Under the pieces are notes generated by a model. It searched no databases. It was given only the letters and a program-made list of their open reading frames with translations, and was not told where the DNA came from. From positions 1,054,001 through 1,118,000 of the forward strand of contig OZ007029.1 in the NCBI GenBank assembly GCA_963931575.1: a stretch of 64,000 nucleotides of DNA, read 5' to 3'. The position numbers and the translations under genes are program-made. The first letter of the stretch is position 1, and every line of letters begins with the position of its first letter. Source of the stretch: Gastranaerophilus sp944325835. Its GTDB lineage: Bacteria; Cyanobacteriota; Vampirovibrionia; Gastranaerophilales; Gastranaerophilaceae. Below, one piece after another: positions 1-8,229 of this stretch.

Positions 1-462
1 ACACCGGTTGACTCGGTTCCGGTCGCAAACAACGATTCTATTCCGGTTGTGAACAATGACTCTATTCCAATTGTGAATAACGATTCTATTCCGGTTGCGA
101 ACAACGACTCTATACCGGCAGAACCGGTTAATCCTGAGCCGGTCGAAGAAAATGACGAAGAAGATAATGATGAAGAGCAACAACCGCCGGTACAGCAAAC
201 TCCGCCGTCAGGCAATCTATTCAACGGAGAAATCAACGAAATAACCAAAGCTTCTGTTGAAATCGTAAAAGGCGACTGCTTATGGAATATCGCTAAACGT
301 GAACTGCAAGCCGCTAACCCCGGAAAAACTATTACTAATGCCCAAATTTTAAAACAGGTTAAGGAATTTGGAAGATTAAATCCGGAAATGTTCGGGGATA
401 ATCCAACGCTTAAAAAACTGGATTTAATTTATCCGGATAAACAATTGAAATTATGTGCATAA
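1..462 (+). CDS. C-terminal part of a repeat protein with a LysM-like domain (5' end outside window)
   Basis: The frame is open from base 1, so the start lies upstream; a GTG at 49 exists but sits inside the repeat and is unlikely to be the start. The visible N-terminal part is a tandem 7-residue repeat (NNDSIPV/I), followed by an acidic Glu/Asp/Pro linker (about residues 40-70) and a C-terminal region of about 70 residues. That region reads VEIVKGDCLWNIAKREL and ends DLIYPDKQLKL, which is the usual LysM pattern: a 'GDxLWxIA' start and an 'IYPGQ-like' end. LysM domains bind glycan, so a wall-associated or exported protein is likely. No membrane segment is visible in the part present. The domain call is from motif reading; the function of the whole protein is unknown. 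Confidence 0.7.
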   Translation, partial: TPVDSVPVANNDSIPVVNNDSIPIVNNDSIPVANNDSIPAEPVNPEPVEENDEEDNDEEQQPPVQQTPPSGNLFNGEINEITKASVEIVKGDCLWNIAKRELQAANPGKTITNAQILKQVKEFGRLNPEMFGDNPTLKKLDLIYPDKQLKLCA

Positions 463-465
463 CTC

Positions 466-643
466 TGGATTGCCACGCTCCCTCTGGTCGCTCGCAATGA
501 CGAAACACAATAGACTCTTTCGTTGAATTTCTGACCGAGTTCAGCCATGGATGTCGTCAGACGGCATCCCTAGACTCTAACATTTTGGAATATAACATTC
601 CGTCATTGCGAGGAATGAGCAAAGCGAATGACGCGGCAATCCA
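466..643. repeat. MITE-like inverted repeat pair
   Basis: The left arm (466-502) and right arm (601-643) are near-perfect inverted copies: the arms read TGGATTGCC...CGCAATGACG and CGTCATTGCG...GGCAATCCA. The interior holds a second hairpin near 549-568 (GATG-CGTC / GACG-CATC). There is no coding capacity. The layout (about 180 bp, terminal inverted arms, intergenic) fits a miniature non-autonomous element or a dispersed palindromic repeat. No second copy is obvious elsewhere in this window. Confidence 0.55.
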
Positions 644-680
644 TAAACAAAAATTTTACGCCGGTTCATCGGTTCAAAGG

Positions 681-812
681 TTATGCCACACAAAATACAG
701 CAAGCATAAAAATAATAGACAATGAACTTGCCAGAAACCATTTGTGAATAGCCGGCGGCTGATAAGCCCAGGCTTCTTTTAATGTTATAGTTGCGTTTTG
801 TAATGCTTGCAT
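681..812 (-). CDS. small single-pass membrane protein, 43 residues
   Basis: Reading down from the ATG at 812 gives a 43-residue protein ending at TAA (681-683). Residues 1-24 are polar/amphipathic (MQALQNATITLKEAW), and residues 25-43 form one hydrophobic helix (WFLASSLSIIFMLAVFCVA) that runs to the C-terminus. A purine-rich AGAGGG precedes the start by 4 bases, and a TTGCAC / 17 / TATGTA pair upstream could be a promoter. The shape (short tail-anchored helix) resembles small stress or toxin-like membrane peptides, but no family is recognised. A larger overlapping frame on the same strand has no such features and is rejected. Confidence 0.45.
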   Translation of the reverse strand: MQALQNATITLKEAWAYQPPAIHKWFLASSLSIIFMLAVFCVA

Positions 813-860
813 AAGACCCTCTCAAACTCTATACATATATTGTCTACATTTATCGTGCAA

Positions 861-906
861 ACACATCACCTATACGGTTGATTATTTATCACCTTTCGGA
901 TAATAT
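861..906 (+). promoter_or_regulatory. sigma70 promoter with paired ATCACC sites; likely leaderless transcript
   Basis: TTGATT (878-883), a 17-base spacer and TAATAT (901-906) form a clear promoter. The expected start of transcription is about 912-914, on the ATG at 913, so the mRNA is probably leaderless; this agrees with the lack of a Shine-Dalgarno sequence. ATCACC occurs at 865-870 and again at 888-893 inside the spacer. The same arrangement is found before the prepilin gene at 43.2 kb, which suggests a shared operator. Confidence 0.6.
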
Positions 907-912
907 ACAACT

Positions 913-2157
913 ATGGGACTAGAACTTTTGATGCCTGCGGGCAATATAGAAAAATTGGAATATGCAATCCGCTACGGCGCGGATGCCGTGTATCTCGGAG
1001 TAGTTGATTTCAGCCTTCGCGCAATGCGAAAGGGCGAACTTATTACCCTAGACAATATCAAAGACGCTATTGCAAAAGCCCACGAACTCAACGCTAAAGC
1101 ATATTTAACACTTAATATTTTCGCCTTCAATAATGATATAAGACAGCTTGAAGAATGCATTGACATCTTCAACGATGCAAGACCGGACGCTGTTATTTTA
1201 AGTGATTTCGGGGTATTTAACCTTGTTAGAAAAAGAATGCCGGATGTTGATATTCATATCAGCACCCAAACTAATACGCTTAACTATGAAAGCGTTAAAT
1301 TCTGGCGTGATTTAGGCGCAAGCCGCGTAATCCTCGCCCGCGAACTTGCAATTAAAGATATTGCCGAAATCAGACATCAGGTTCCTGATATTGAACTTGA
1401 AAGCTTTGTCCACGGAGCGCAATGTGTTTCTTTTTCCGGCAGATGTCTACTCAGCGATTATTTTTCAAAAGGAGAGCGCAAAGCCAATCACGGCAACTGT
1501 TCACAGCCTTGCCGCTGGAGTTACAAACTTGTTGAAAGCACGCGTCCCGATGAATATCTGGAAATTAATCAGGACGGCAGAGGCTCGCATATTCTAAGCC
1601 CGAAAGACCTATGTCTTGTGGAATACCTGCCGCAATTAATCGACGCCGGCATTGATTCACTCAAGGTTGAGGGCAGAACAAAAAGTTTATACTATGTTTC
1701 AGCAGTTGCCAAAGCTTACCGGCAGGCAATTGATGAAATTCTTGCAGGCAAAACGGATGATTTGCATAAATACTTTATAGAACTTCAAAAAGTCGGCAAT
1801 CGCGGCTACACAACCGGTTTTGCACTCGGCGATAACAACGGCGACAGCTACAGCTATGATATCTCTAAAGGCTTGGCCGGCGCGGATTTCTTATGCGAAT
1901 TCTGGGAGAAAGGTACGGGCGATAAAGACGGCTGGTACCTCGTAAAAGTTAAAAATAAAATGCTTCCGGGTGACGAAATAGAAATCATTACGCCTGATGA
2001 ACAATTTACCTCAAAAGTTCTTGAAATTCAGGACGATAAAGGGTTTACCCTTGATGTCGGCAACACGAATTCGGAAGTTTATATGAAATTTTCAAACGCG
2101 CCAAAAGATTACAAATACGCTATGGCTCGCACTATAGGAGTTAAAAATGTTTCTTAA
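913..2157 (+). CDS. peptidase U32 family protein (TrhP/YegQ-like tRNA hydroxylation type)
   Basis: A protein of 414 residues that begins ELLMPAGNIEKLEYAIRYGAD, the standard N-terminus of the U32 family. The family signature lies around residues 164-200: ESFVHGAQCVSFSGRCLLSDYF followed by a Cys-containing NHGNCSQPCRW segment. Despite the 'peptidase' name, members of this subgroup (TrhP/YegQ, YrrN/YrrO) are linked to prephenate-dependent 5-hydroxylation of tRNA uridine 34, so an RNA-modification role is more likely than proteolysis. The length is usual for the subgroup. The gene overlaps the next one by 11 bases, which implies co-translation with yqeG. Translation is probably leaderless. Family call is firm; exact substrate is inferred. 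Confidence 0.9.
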   Translation: MGLELLMPAGNIEKLEYAIRYGADAVYLGVVDFSLRAMRKGELITLDNIKDAIAKAHELNAKAYLTLNIFAFNNDIRQLEECIDIFNDARPDAVILSDFGVFNLVRKRMPDVDIHISTQTNTLNYESVKFWRDLGASRVILARELAIKDIAEIRHQVPDIELESFVHGAQCVSFSGRCLLSDYFSKGERKANHGNCSQPCRWSYKLVESTRPDEYLEINQDGRGSHILSPKDLCLVEYLPQLIDAGIDSLKVEGRTKSLYYVSAVAKAYRQAIDEILAGKTDDLHKYFIELQKVGNRGYTTGFALGDNNGDSYSYDISKGLAGADFLCEFWEKGTGDKDGWYLVKVKNKMLPGDEIEIITPDEQFTSKVLEIQDDKGFTLDVGNTNSEVYMKFSNAPKDYKYAMARTIGVKNVS

Positions 2158-2626
2158 ACCCGACTATAATCTGGAAAACATTTACGCCATTAACCTTGAA
2201 GAATTAAAAAGCAAAGGTATCAAAAATCTTCTCTTTGACCTTGACAGTACCATTATGGCGTCTAAATCCGGCAGCTACAGCGCCGAAACAAAAAATTGGC
2301 TAGAAAAGGTTAAAAAAGATTTTTTTATTGCCATTGTGTCAAACAACAAAAAACAGACATATATTGAAAAAGTAAAAGCCTGCACGGATTTTCCGTGCGT
2401 GTTCTGCGCTCATAAACCGGATACAAAAGCAGCAGAGGAATTTATGCAAAAACACGGGCTAAAAGCTTCTGAAACAGCGTTTATCGGCGACCGTCCGCTT
2501 ACAGATATTCTTTGCGGGAAGCGGCTCGGCTGCCTGACAATTCTTGTCGACTCTATCACCGCAAAAACCGAAAATTTACCTACACGTTTTGTACGTAAGC
2601 TGGAAAGAATTACTATAAAAAAATAA
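2147..2626 (+). CDS. yqeG: YqeG-family HAD-IIIA phosphatase
   Basis: A 159-residue HAD hydrolase. Motif I is FDLDSTIM (D-x-D-x-T, about residue 28-34), and motif IV is IGDRPLTDILCGKRLG near residue 115, both typical of the YqeG/Gep4 branch that includes phosphatidylglycerophosphate phosphatases. Motif II is carried by the Ser in VSNN. Length matches the family. It starts inside the end of the U32 gene (11-base overlap) and is followed by a strong terminator, so the two genes form one operon. PGP phosphatase activity is plausible but not proven by sequence alone. Confidence 0.88.
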   Translation: MFLKPDYNLENIYAINLEELKSKGIKNLLFDLDSTIMASKSGSYSAETKNWLEKVKKDFFIAIVSNNKKQTYIEKVKACTDFPCVFCAHKPDTKAAEEFMQKHGLKASETAFIGDRPLTDILCGKRLGCLTILVDSITAKTENLPTRFVRKLERITIKK

Positions 2627-2668
2627 TGTTAAATTGCCGCGCTCCATAAGGGCGCTCACTAATACAAA

Positions 2669-2696
2669 AAAGAAACGGGCTAAAGCCCGTTTCTTT
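2669..2696. terminator. bidirectional rho-independent terminator
   Basis: A 12-bp perfect stem (AAAGAAACGGGC with loop TAAA) has an A-run on one side and a T-run on the other. It lies between convergent genes and can serve both. Confidence 0.85.
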
Positions 2697-2703
2697 GCGT
2701 TTA

Positions 2704-3540
2704 TTAACTTCCTACAAGCCTCAGGGCTTCTTCCAGCAAACTCTTGTTTGAAGAAATAAGTTTGTTTGTTACTTCAAGCTGTAATTTTGCCATCTGGAAG
2801 TATGAAATGTTTCCTTTAAAGTCCGCATTAGATAATTCCAACAAGCCGGAACGGATTTCGCCGCATCCCAGTACAGGTTTTCCGGATTCTTCGGTTTCAA
2901 GGAACTGACCGTCTTTGTATTCCAGAAGCCCTGCCGGATTATGGAAATTTCTTGTCGTAATTCTATATAGCGGAACACTTACTTTGCCGCCGTCTGATTT
3001 ACCATAAATGGTTCCGTCGCCTTTGATTTCATATTCATCATATTTACCGAGATATTTACCGTTATTCGGGTCAATCCACATTTTAATATCTGTTGTCGGA
3101 ACATTCAAGGCACCGCCTTTTAATGCGGTTTCTTCATACAAATCCGCACTGACGGATTTTGTACCCTGCATAATTTCACCGCGGTCATTAAGAATATAAC
3201 CCTGAACAGTATTGCCGTTTTTAGCTTTAAAAACACCGTCTTTATCAAACTGGAATTCCCCAAGACGGGTATAAACGGTTTTACCTTCCGGCGTTTTCAT
3301 CAGGAAGAAGCCTTTGCCTTCAAGGAAAAGGTTATCATTTGATGTACCCGGTGTAGATTTACCCTGCGAAATTTTCTTGTCGTATTCGCTGTTAATCGCG
3401 CCGTTCAAGAAGGTTTTAAATGTAACCTGTTTTTCTCTAAACCCCGGAGTGTAAACATTTGTCATGTTATCAGCGATAACATCCATCCAGTTATTAGTTG
3501 CCTTCTGGGTATTCAGAGCCGTAATAAACGAATCATTCAT
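2704..3540 (-). CDS. flagellar hook/rod protein (FlgE/F/G family)
   Basis: The start is taken at the ATG at 3540 because AAGGAGG sits just upstream; a longer frame would run back into the FliK-like gene. The protein is 278 residues. The N-terminus (residues 1-40) has the rod-protein signature NNWMDVIADNMTNVYTPGFRE, the central core has LEGKGFFLMKTPEGKTVYTRLGEF and GVFKAKNGNTVQGY, and the C-terminus SNADFKGNISYFQMAKLQLEVTNKLI matches the paired coiled-coil end of the family. Closest in size to FlgF/FlgG, but its place after fliK would suit FlgE. Exported by the flagellar type III apparatus. Overlaps the upstream gene by 8 bases. Confidence 0.85.
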   Translation of the reverse strand: MNDSFITALNTQKATNNWMDVIADNMTNVYTPGFREKQVTFKTFLNGAINSEYDKKISQGKSTPGTSNDNLFLEGKGFFLMKTPEGKTVYTRLGEFQFDKDGVFKAKNGNTVQGYILNDRGEIMQGTKSVSADLYEETALKGGALNVPTTDIKMWIDPNNGKYLGKYDEYEIKGDGTIYGKSDGGKVSVPLYRITTRNFHNPAGLLEYKDGQFLETEESGKPVLGCGEIRSGLLELSNADFKGNISYFQMAKLQLEVTNKLISSNKSLLEEALRLVGS

Positions 3541-4396
3541 GTTTATCCTCCTTGTTATTTTCTCTGCGTTGTTGTCTTTCCTGCTGCTCGTGCTGCGAGT
3601 ACGAAAGCTGTGAATACGGAATATCTTCTTCATCAAAGCGCTGTCGCAGTATACTTATATTATTTTTCAGATATTCTTCGACGGCCTTATCACCGGGAAT
3701 AAAGTTTGCCATAATTGCACCGTCTTTGCCTACACGCATTACAACGGCAACGTCATTACCGAAATCAATCCGCACTGCCTGACCAGTTTTTTGAGTATTA
3801 TGTAGCGCATTGATGAGTGTTTTTGAAACATTTGCGCTTTTTTGAACTTCTTCCGTGCCGAAGGTCATTGCCTGCTGAATATCCTGTACAACATTTTGAA
3901 CTCCGGCGTTGTTATTATTCACGACATCAATAAAAAATTGCGCATCAGCTTCTGTCATATTTAAAGATTGAAAATTTAAGGTATCGCCGATATTTTGAGT
4001 TAAATCCTCTGTTTTTGATATAGAAACGTTAAACGGTTCAGTTTTATTAACCATCTGGCTGCGGGTATCCAGAAGCTGTTGAATATTTCTGGACAATAAA
4101 TCTTTTGAATCCAGCGTCAACTCTCCGTCAGGTTCATTTTTATCAATATTGCCGGATAAATGGTTATCTTTTTTATCATCCGCCTTTTCGTCAACATTTT
4201 TATCCGTTGCAGTATCTTTGTTCTCAGGCTCTTTTTTTTGCTGAACTTCCTGTTCTTGCTGAGATTCAGCTTCGACATTCTTCATTTCATCTTCAAAAGA
4301 AGTATTACTCTTTTCCTGCGTTTTAGCAGTGGTTGAGGTTGATGAAGCTGTTGTTGCTGCAGCGGTTGTTGTTGCTGTAGATGAACTTACATTCAT
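3533..4396 (-). CDS. fliK: FliK-like flagellar hook-length control protein
   Basis: A 287-residue protein with two parts. Residues 1-110 are low-complexity Ser/Thr/Ala and then Glu/Lys/Asp-rich, as in the N-terminal ruler of FliK. Residues 200-270 read VRIDFGNDVAVVMRVGKDG, then FIPGDKAVEEYLKNNISILRQRF, which is the Flg_hook (FliK C-terminal) fold that switches export specificity. It lies between fliJ and a hook/rod gene, the usual order in many fli operons. The gene is shorter than most FliK proteins. The call rests on the C-terminal domain and the context. Confidence 0.75.
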   Translation of the reverse strand: MNVSSSTATTTAAATTASSTSTTAKTQEKSNTSFEDEMKNVEAESQQEQEVQQKKEPENKDTATDKNVDEKADDKKDNHLSGNIDKNEPDGELTLDSKDLLSRNIQQLLDTRSQMVNKTEPFNVSISKTEDLTQNIGDTLNFQSLNMTEADAQFFIDVVNNNNAGVQNVVQDIQQAMTFGTEEVQKSANVSKTLINALHNTQKTGQAVRIDFGNDVAVVMRVGKDGAIMANFIPGDKAVEEYLKNNISILRQRFDEEDIPYSQLSYSQHEQQERQQRRENNKEDKHE

Positions 4397-4415
4397 TTGT
4401 TAATCTGGCCTCCGG

Positions 4416-4901
4416 TTAATTGTCTAACTCTTGTAATTGTTTTAAGATTTGGGCTTCTTCCTCTTCCGCCCGCTCCTGCGACTGCCTGAAAAACCTTGTT
4501 ACGCCGAGTTCCGAATACTGCTTAAGCTCGGCGGCTTTTTCTTCGGCGATATAGTTTTCTCTGCTTTTTTCTTTGTGTTTTTCAAGAACTTTAACGCCCT
4601 GTTCCAGTTTTACAAGCTTTTGTTTTTCAATTGCGAGAATACGTTCTGCCTCTGCGAGTTCCTGCTTAAGTTTTTCGGCCTTGTCCCAGAGGTGTTCCAA
4701 ATATTTGTCGTAATATTCAAACATTCTCGGATCTGCCGTTCGCATTCCTTGCTTGGTTTCAAGAATTTCCTGATCATTCTGACGGATTTTCTCTTCTACC
4801 TGAAATACTACACTTTGAGCTTTTTGCACTACCAATACCTGTTCTTCTTTTTTTCTTATACGGAAGTCAAGTATCTTTTGCAAACGGTATCGAAAAGGCA
4901 T
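4416..4901 (-). CDS. fliJ: FliJ-like flagellar export chaperone
   Basis: A 161-residue protein that is almost entirely charged helix with heptad-like spacing. It opens FRYRLQKILDFRIRKKEEQ, the conserved N-terminus of FliJ, the soluble coiled-coil component that works with the FliI ATPase and escorts export chaperones. Length is standard for FliJ (about 145-160). It is the first gene of the minus-strand flagellar operon; no fliI or other export genes are present in the window, so the rest of the system must be elsewhere. Confidence 0.75.
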   Translation of the reverse strand: MPFRYRLQKILDFRIRKKEEQVLVVQKAQSVVFQVEEKIRQNDQEILETKQGMRTADPRMFEYYDKYLEHLWDKAEKLKQELAEAERILAIEKQKLVKLEQGVKVLEKHKEKSRENYIAEEKAAELKQYSELGVTRFFRQSQERAEEEEAQILKQLQELDN

Positions 4902-4994
4902 AGTTACACTCTCTCGATGATATTATCAGATATTCTAAAGAGTTTTAAAACATCTATATAGAGGAGATTAATGATTTTTGAGAATAAGTCAATA

Positions 4995-5915
4995 TTATAC
5001 CGAAAATTTTTGTAAATTTAATTCATCAAGCATTTTCAAATCCTGTTCAAAGGATTTGCCGGTCGTTGTGAGGTAGTCACCCGTCAAAATTCCTTCAACA
5101 CAGTATTTAAGCGCTTTCTTCTGGTTTTCTTCGGATAATCTCATCCTGCCGCCGCAAAATCTCAGGATTGATTTAGGATTTGCAATTTTAAATACAGCAA
5201 GGGTTCTAAGTATATTTTCTTCATCAATTTTATCGTGATAATTTTCAAACGGAGTCTGCGCAATAGGCATTAATATATTAATAGGAATAGAATCAGGTTC
5301 AATTTCCGCTAAAATTTCCGCCATTTCAATACGCTGTTCCACGCTCTCGCCCATACCGAGAATTACACCGCAGCATAATTCCATCCCATATTTTTTAACA
5401 AGTTTGCAGGTGTTAATCCTATCGTCAAACGTGTGTGTTGTACAAACCTCCGGATAATAAGAACGCGCGGAATTAATATTGTGGTGAAAACGTTTTAAAC
5501 CGGCCTCAGCAAGACGTTTTGCCTGTTCCTCATTCAATATTCCGATTGAAGCACAGCTTTTAATTTTTCCCAACCCGTTAATCGCTTTAATCATCTCAAG
5601 CATTCTATCAAAATCGCTCTCATCAGGAGTTTTGCCGGACGTTACAATTGCAATTCTGTCAATCCCGTTCTTCTGCGCTTCTGCCGCTGCGTCATATACG
5701 GTTTTAACATCCAGAAGCGGGAAGGATTCTATATCCGTTCTGTAGTGAGAACTCTGCGCACAATATTTACAATTCTGAGAACACTTACCGTTTCTGGCGT
5801 TAATTATTGAACAAAATTCAACGCCCTCACGATGATTTTCAGAAGCCTTTTTTAACAATGTATCCAGATCGGAATTATATAAATCCAGCAATTCCTGTGT
5901 AGTATATTTCGGCAT
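4995..5915 (-). CDS. bioB: biotin synthase BioB
   Basis: A radical-SAM enzyme that inserts sulfur into dethiobiotin. The start is set at the ATG at 5915, preceded by AAAAGGAG; an earlier in-frame start adds 12 residues without a ribosome site. The protein is 306 residues. Radical-SAM cysteines are C45, C49 and C52 (GKCSQNCKYCAQSS), followed by the family motifs VTSGKTP, CASIGIL, HHNINSARSYYPEVCTTHTFDDR, CCGVILGMGES, and LRFCGGRMRL near the C-terminus, whose Arg is a ligand of the auxiliary [2Fe-2S] cluster. No other bio genes lie nearby, so it is a stand-alone gene transcribed away from the Cys-rich gene next door. Confidence 0.96.
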   Translation of the reverse strand: MPKYTTQELLDLYNSDLDTLLKKASENHREGVEFCSIINARNGKCSQNCKYCAQSSHYRTDIESFPLLDVKTVYDAAAEAQKNGIDRIAIVTSGKTPDESDFDRMLEMIKAINGLGKIKSCASIGILNEEQAKRLAEAGLKRFHHNINSARSYYPEVCTTHTFDDRINTCKLVKKYGMELCCGVILGMGESVEQRIEMAEILAEIEPDSIPINILMPIAQTPFENYHDKIDEENILRTLAVFKIANPKSILRFCGGRMRLSEENQKKALKYCVEGILTGDYLTTTGKSFEQDLKMLDELNLQKFSV

Positions 5916-6020
5916 AAAGTTCTCCTTTTCTAAGCATTCTAAAATGAACACTCTTATATGTCAAACCGGGGGATAAAAAATCCTCACGACCAACATATAT
6001 TTATCAAAAAGGAGAAATTT

Positions 6021-6311
6021 ATGTCAAAAAAATTTATGAAAAGCATCGAAAAAATTATGGAAAACACCGGTTCTAAAAAAGTTGTAATTTTTACACAGCA
6101 CCTTAAAATCGACGGTGAAGTTTTTATACCGGAAGGCAGGTGTGAAGAATGCAACGAAGATTACATTACGCTCCAAAACGCCCTCGTTTGCAGGCTTAAC
6201 GACTACTGTGAATGTGACGACAATGTTTGCGAATGCAATGATTACGTTTGCTTCAAATACGATTGGCTAAACATCTGTGAAGAAAAAATCGTTGCTTTTT
6301 CTGTTGTATAA
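6021..6311 (+). CDS. small cysteine-rich protein of unknown function
   Basis: The start is placed at the ATG at 6021, eight bases after AAAAAGGAG. The protein is 96 residues. The N-terminal third is basic (MSKKFMKSIEKIMENTGSKK). A middle strand-rich segment (VVIFTQHLKIDGEVFIPEGRCEECNEDYITL) leads to a Cys/Asp/Glu-rich stretch with about nine cysteines, several in CxC or CxxC spacing (GRCEEC, CECDDNVCECND). That pattern suits metal binding, but I recognise no family. Its own terminator follows at once, so it is monocistronic. It is divergent from bioB with about 105 bases between the starts. Confidence 0.7.
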   Translation: MSKKFMKSIEKIMENTGSKKVVIFTQHLKIDGEVFIPEGRCEECNEDYITLQNALVCRLNDYCECDDNVCECNDYVCFKYDWLNICEEKIVAFSVV

Positions 6312-6312
6312 C

Positions 6313-6334
6313 AAGGGGGCCTATTCCCCCTTTT
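6313..6334 (+). terminator. rho-independent terminator
   Basis: AAGGGGG and CCCCCTT pair around a 6-base loop, followed by T residues; it begins two bases after the stop codon of the Cys-rich gene. Confidence 0.75.
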
Positions 6335-6430
6335 GTAATCAAAAGTTACGAATAGCCTGCCGGCTATTTACACCGTGAGATATTTCAAATAACATAGAAG
6401 TCATGAGTATGATATAAAATCGGAGAGAGA

Positions 6431-8218
6431 ATGAAATTTCTTACGGAAAATATAGAAAAGTTTAAGAAAACCCAGTTCTGGTACTGCTATTCCAGAATTT
6501 TACCATACGTTAAACCTTACTGGTTCAGAGCAATCTTAGCGGTTCTGATTTGTATCCCGATAGGTTCGCTGGACGCGGTTATCGCGCTTGCCCTGAAACC
6601 TTACATGGATCTTGTCATGGTCGAAAAAACAGTTCAATCCCCATGGTATATACCTTTCGGGATTGTCCTTTTTACGGCGTTACAGGGCTTTTTAAATTAC
6701 ATGGCAACATATTTAAACACCTGGGTCGGCGGAAAAATAACTACAGACCTGAAAAGAGATCTTTATAAAAAAATGCTCTCGCTGGAAACCGCGTTCTTTG
6801 ATAAAAGAAATTCCGGTGAAATCGTTTACAGATTTAATAATGACGCTGACACCGCGTGCGCAGGTTTATTAAATAACCTTAAAACATTTGTATCAAGGCT
6901 TTTCTCCTCACTGTCACTCGTATGTGTATTATTTTATAACTCCTGGCAGCTTGCAATTATTGCAACAATCGTCCTTGGCGGCGCGTTTATGCCTCTGGCA
7001 AACATCAGAAAAAGAATTAAATCCGTTATGGATAAAGCCGTCAGTGCCGGCTCTCAGGTAATCACCGCTTACAACGAAACATTTTCCGGCAACAAAACTA
7101 TTACCGCATACAACCTTAAAGATTATCAGGAAAATAAATTTGACGAAATCCTGCGCAATATTTTCAGCTTCCAGATAAAAATGATTCAGCGCACTTCGTG
7201 GCTTTCGCCGATGATGCACGTAATCGTTTCGGTCGGTATCGGTATCGCAATAGGCTACGGCTCACACCTTATCCTGACCCACCAGATTACAAGCGGAAAC
7301 TTTGTTTCCTTCATCACAGCGCTAATCATGCTCTACACCCCGATTAAAAACCTGGGTAACAACTTCAACGCTGTTCAATTTTCGTTCATGGCAATCGAGC
7401 GCGTATTCGGAATATTAGAACAAAAACCGGCTATAGTTGACAAACCTGATGCTATTGAACTGAAAGAAATCAATCACGGCGTAAGCTTCAAAAATGTTTC
7501 CTTTGAATACGTAAAAGGCAGACCTGTCCTGAAAAATATAAACCTTGAAGTTAAAAAAGGCGAAACAATCGCACTTGTCGGCAACTCAGGCGGCGGAAAA
7601 TCCACAATCGTCAGCCTTATACCGAGATTTTACGACATCCAATCCGGCGAAATTCAAATTGACGGCGTGAATATTAAAAATTACACGCTCAAATCCCTGC
7701 GCAATAATATGGCAATTGTATTTCAGGATAACTTCCTTTTCTCCGGCACAATTAAACAAAATATTCTGCTCGGAAAACACGATGCAACCGATGCAGAAAT
7801 AGAACAGGCTCTCAAAATGGCGTATCTGGATGAATTTGTTTCAACTCTGAAAGACGGGCTTAACACCCAGATAGGCGAGCGCGGAATGCTTCTCTCAGGC
7901 GGTCAAAAGCAACGTGTTGCCATTGCAAGAGCGTTTTTGAAAAACGCACCTATTGTAATCCTTGATGAAGCGACCTCCGCTCTTGACAACAAGTCAGAAG
8001 CAATCGTTCAAAAAGCAATCGATAACTTAATGCAAAACAAAACTGTATTTGTTATTGCCCACAGACTTTCAACAATTCAAAACGCCGACAGAATTGCCGT
8101 AATAAACGAAGGACAACTTACCGAACTCGGCACCCACGATGAATTAATGAATATTCCAAACGGACAATATAAAACGCTTTACGAAATGCAATTTAAAAAG
8201 CAGGCAGTCCACGCATAA
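6431..8218 (+). CDS. msbA: MsbA-like ABC exporter, fused membrane and ATPase domains
   Basis: A 595-residue half-transporter. Residues 25-320 hold six hydrophobic segments (ABC transmembrane type 1). The ATPase follows: Walker A GNSGGGKST (about 385), Q-loop VFQDNFLF, signature LLSGGQKQRVAIARAF (about 485), Walker B IVILDEATSALD and the H-loop AHRLST. The architecture fits lipid A / lipid-linked glycan flippases (MsbA and relatives). It starts eight bases after GGAGAGAG. The stop is 11 bases before a GT8 glycosyltransferase, and more sugar genes follow, so export of a surface glycolipid or polysaccharide precursor is a reasonable inference. Substrate cannot be read from sequence. Confidence 0.88.
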   Translation: MKFLTENIEKFKKTQFWYCYSRILPYVKPYWFRAILAVLICIPIGSLDAVIALALKPYMDLVMVEKTVQSPWYIPFGIVLFTALQGFLNYMATYLNTWVGGKITTDLKRDLYKKMLSLETAFFDKRNSGEIVYRFNNDADTACAGLLNNLKTFVSRLFSSLSLVCVLFYNSWQLAIIATIVLGGAFMPLANIRKRIKSVMDKAVSAGSQVITAYNETFSGNKTITAYNLKDYQENKFDEILRNIFSFQIKMIQRTSWLSPMMHVIVSVGIGIAIGYGSHLILTHQITSGNFVSFITALIMLYTPIKNLGNNFNAVQFSFMAIERVFGILEQKPAIVDKPDAIELKEINHGVSFKNVSFEYVKGRPVLKNINLEVKKGETIALVGNSGGGKSTIVSLIPRFYDIQSGEIQIDGVNIKNYTLKSLRNNMAIVFQDNFLFSGTIKQNILLGKHDATDAEIEQALKMAYLDEFVSTLKDGLNTQIGERGMLLSGGQKQRVAIARAFLKNAPIVILDEATSALDNKSEAIVQKAIDNLMQNKTVFVIAHRLSTIQNADRIAVINEGQLTELGTHDELMNIPNGQYKTLYEMQFKKQAVHA

Positions 8219-8229
8219 AGGAGAATTCC

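Noticed and set aside
577..825. 82-residue frame on the minus strand over the MITE-like repeat
   Set aside because: It runs through the inverted repeat, has no ribosome site, and competes with the better-supported 43-residue frame at 681-812.
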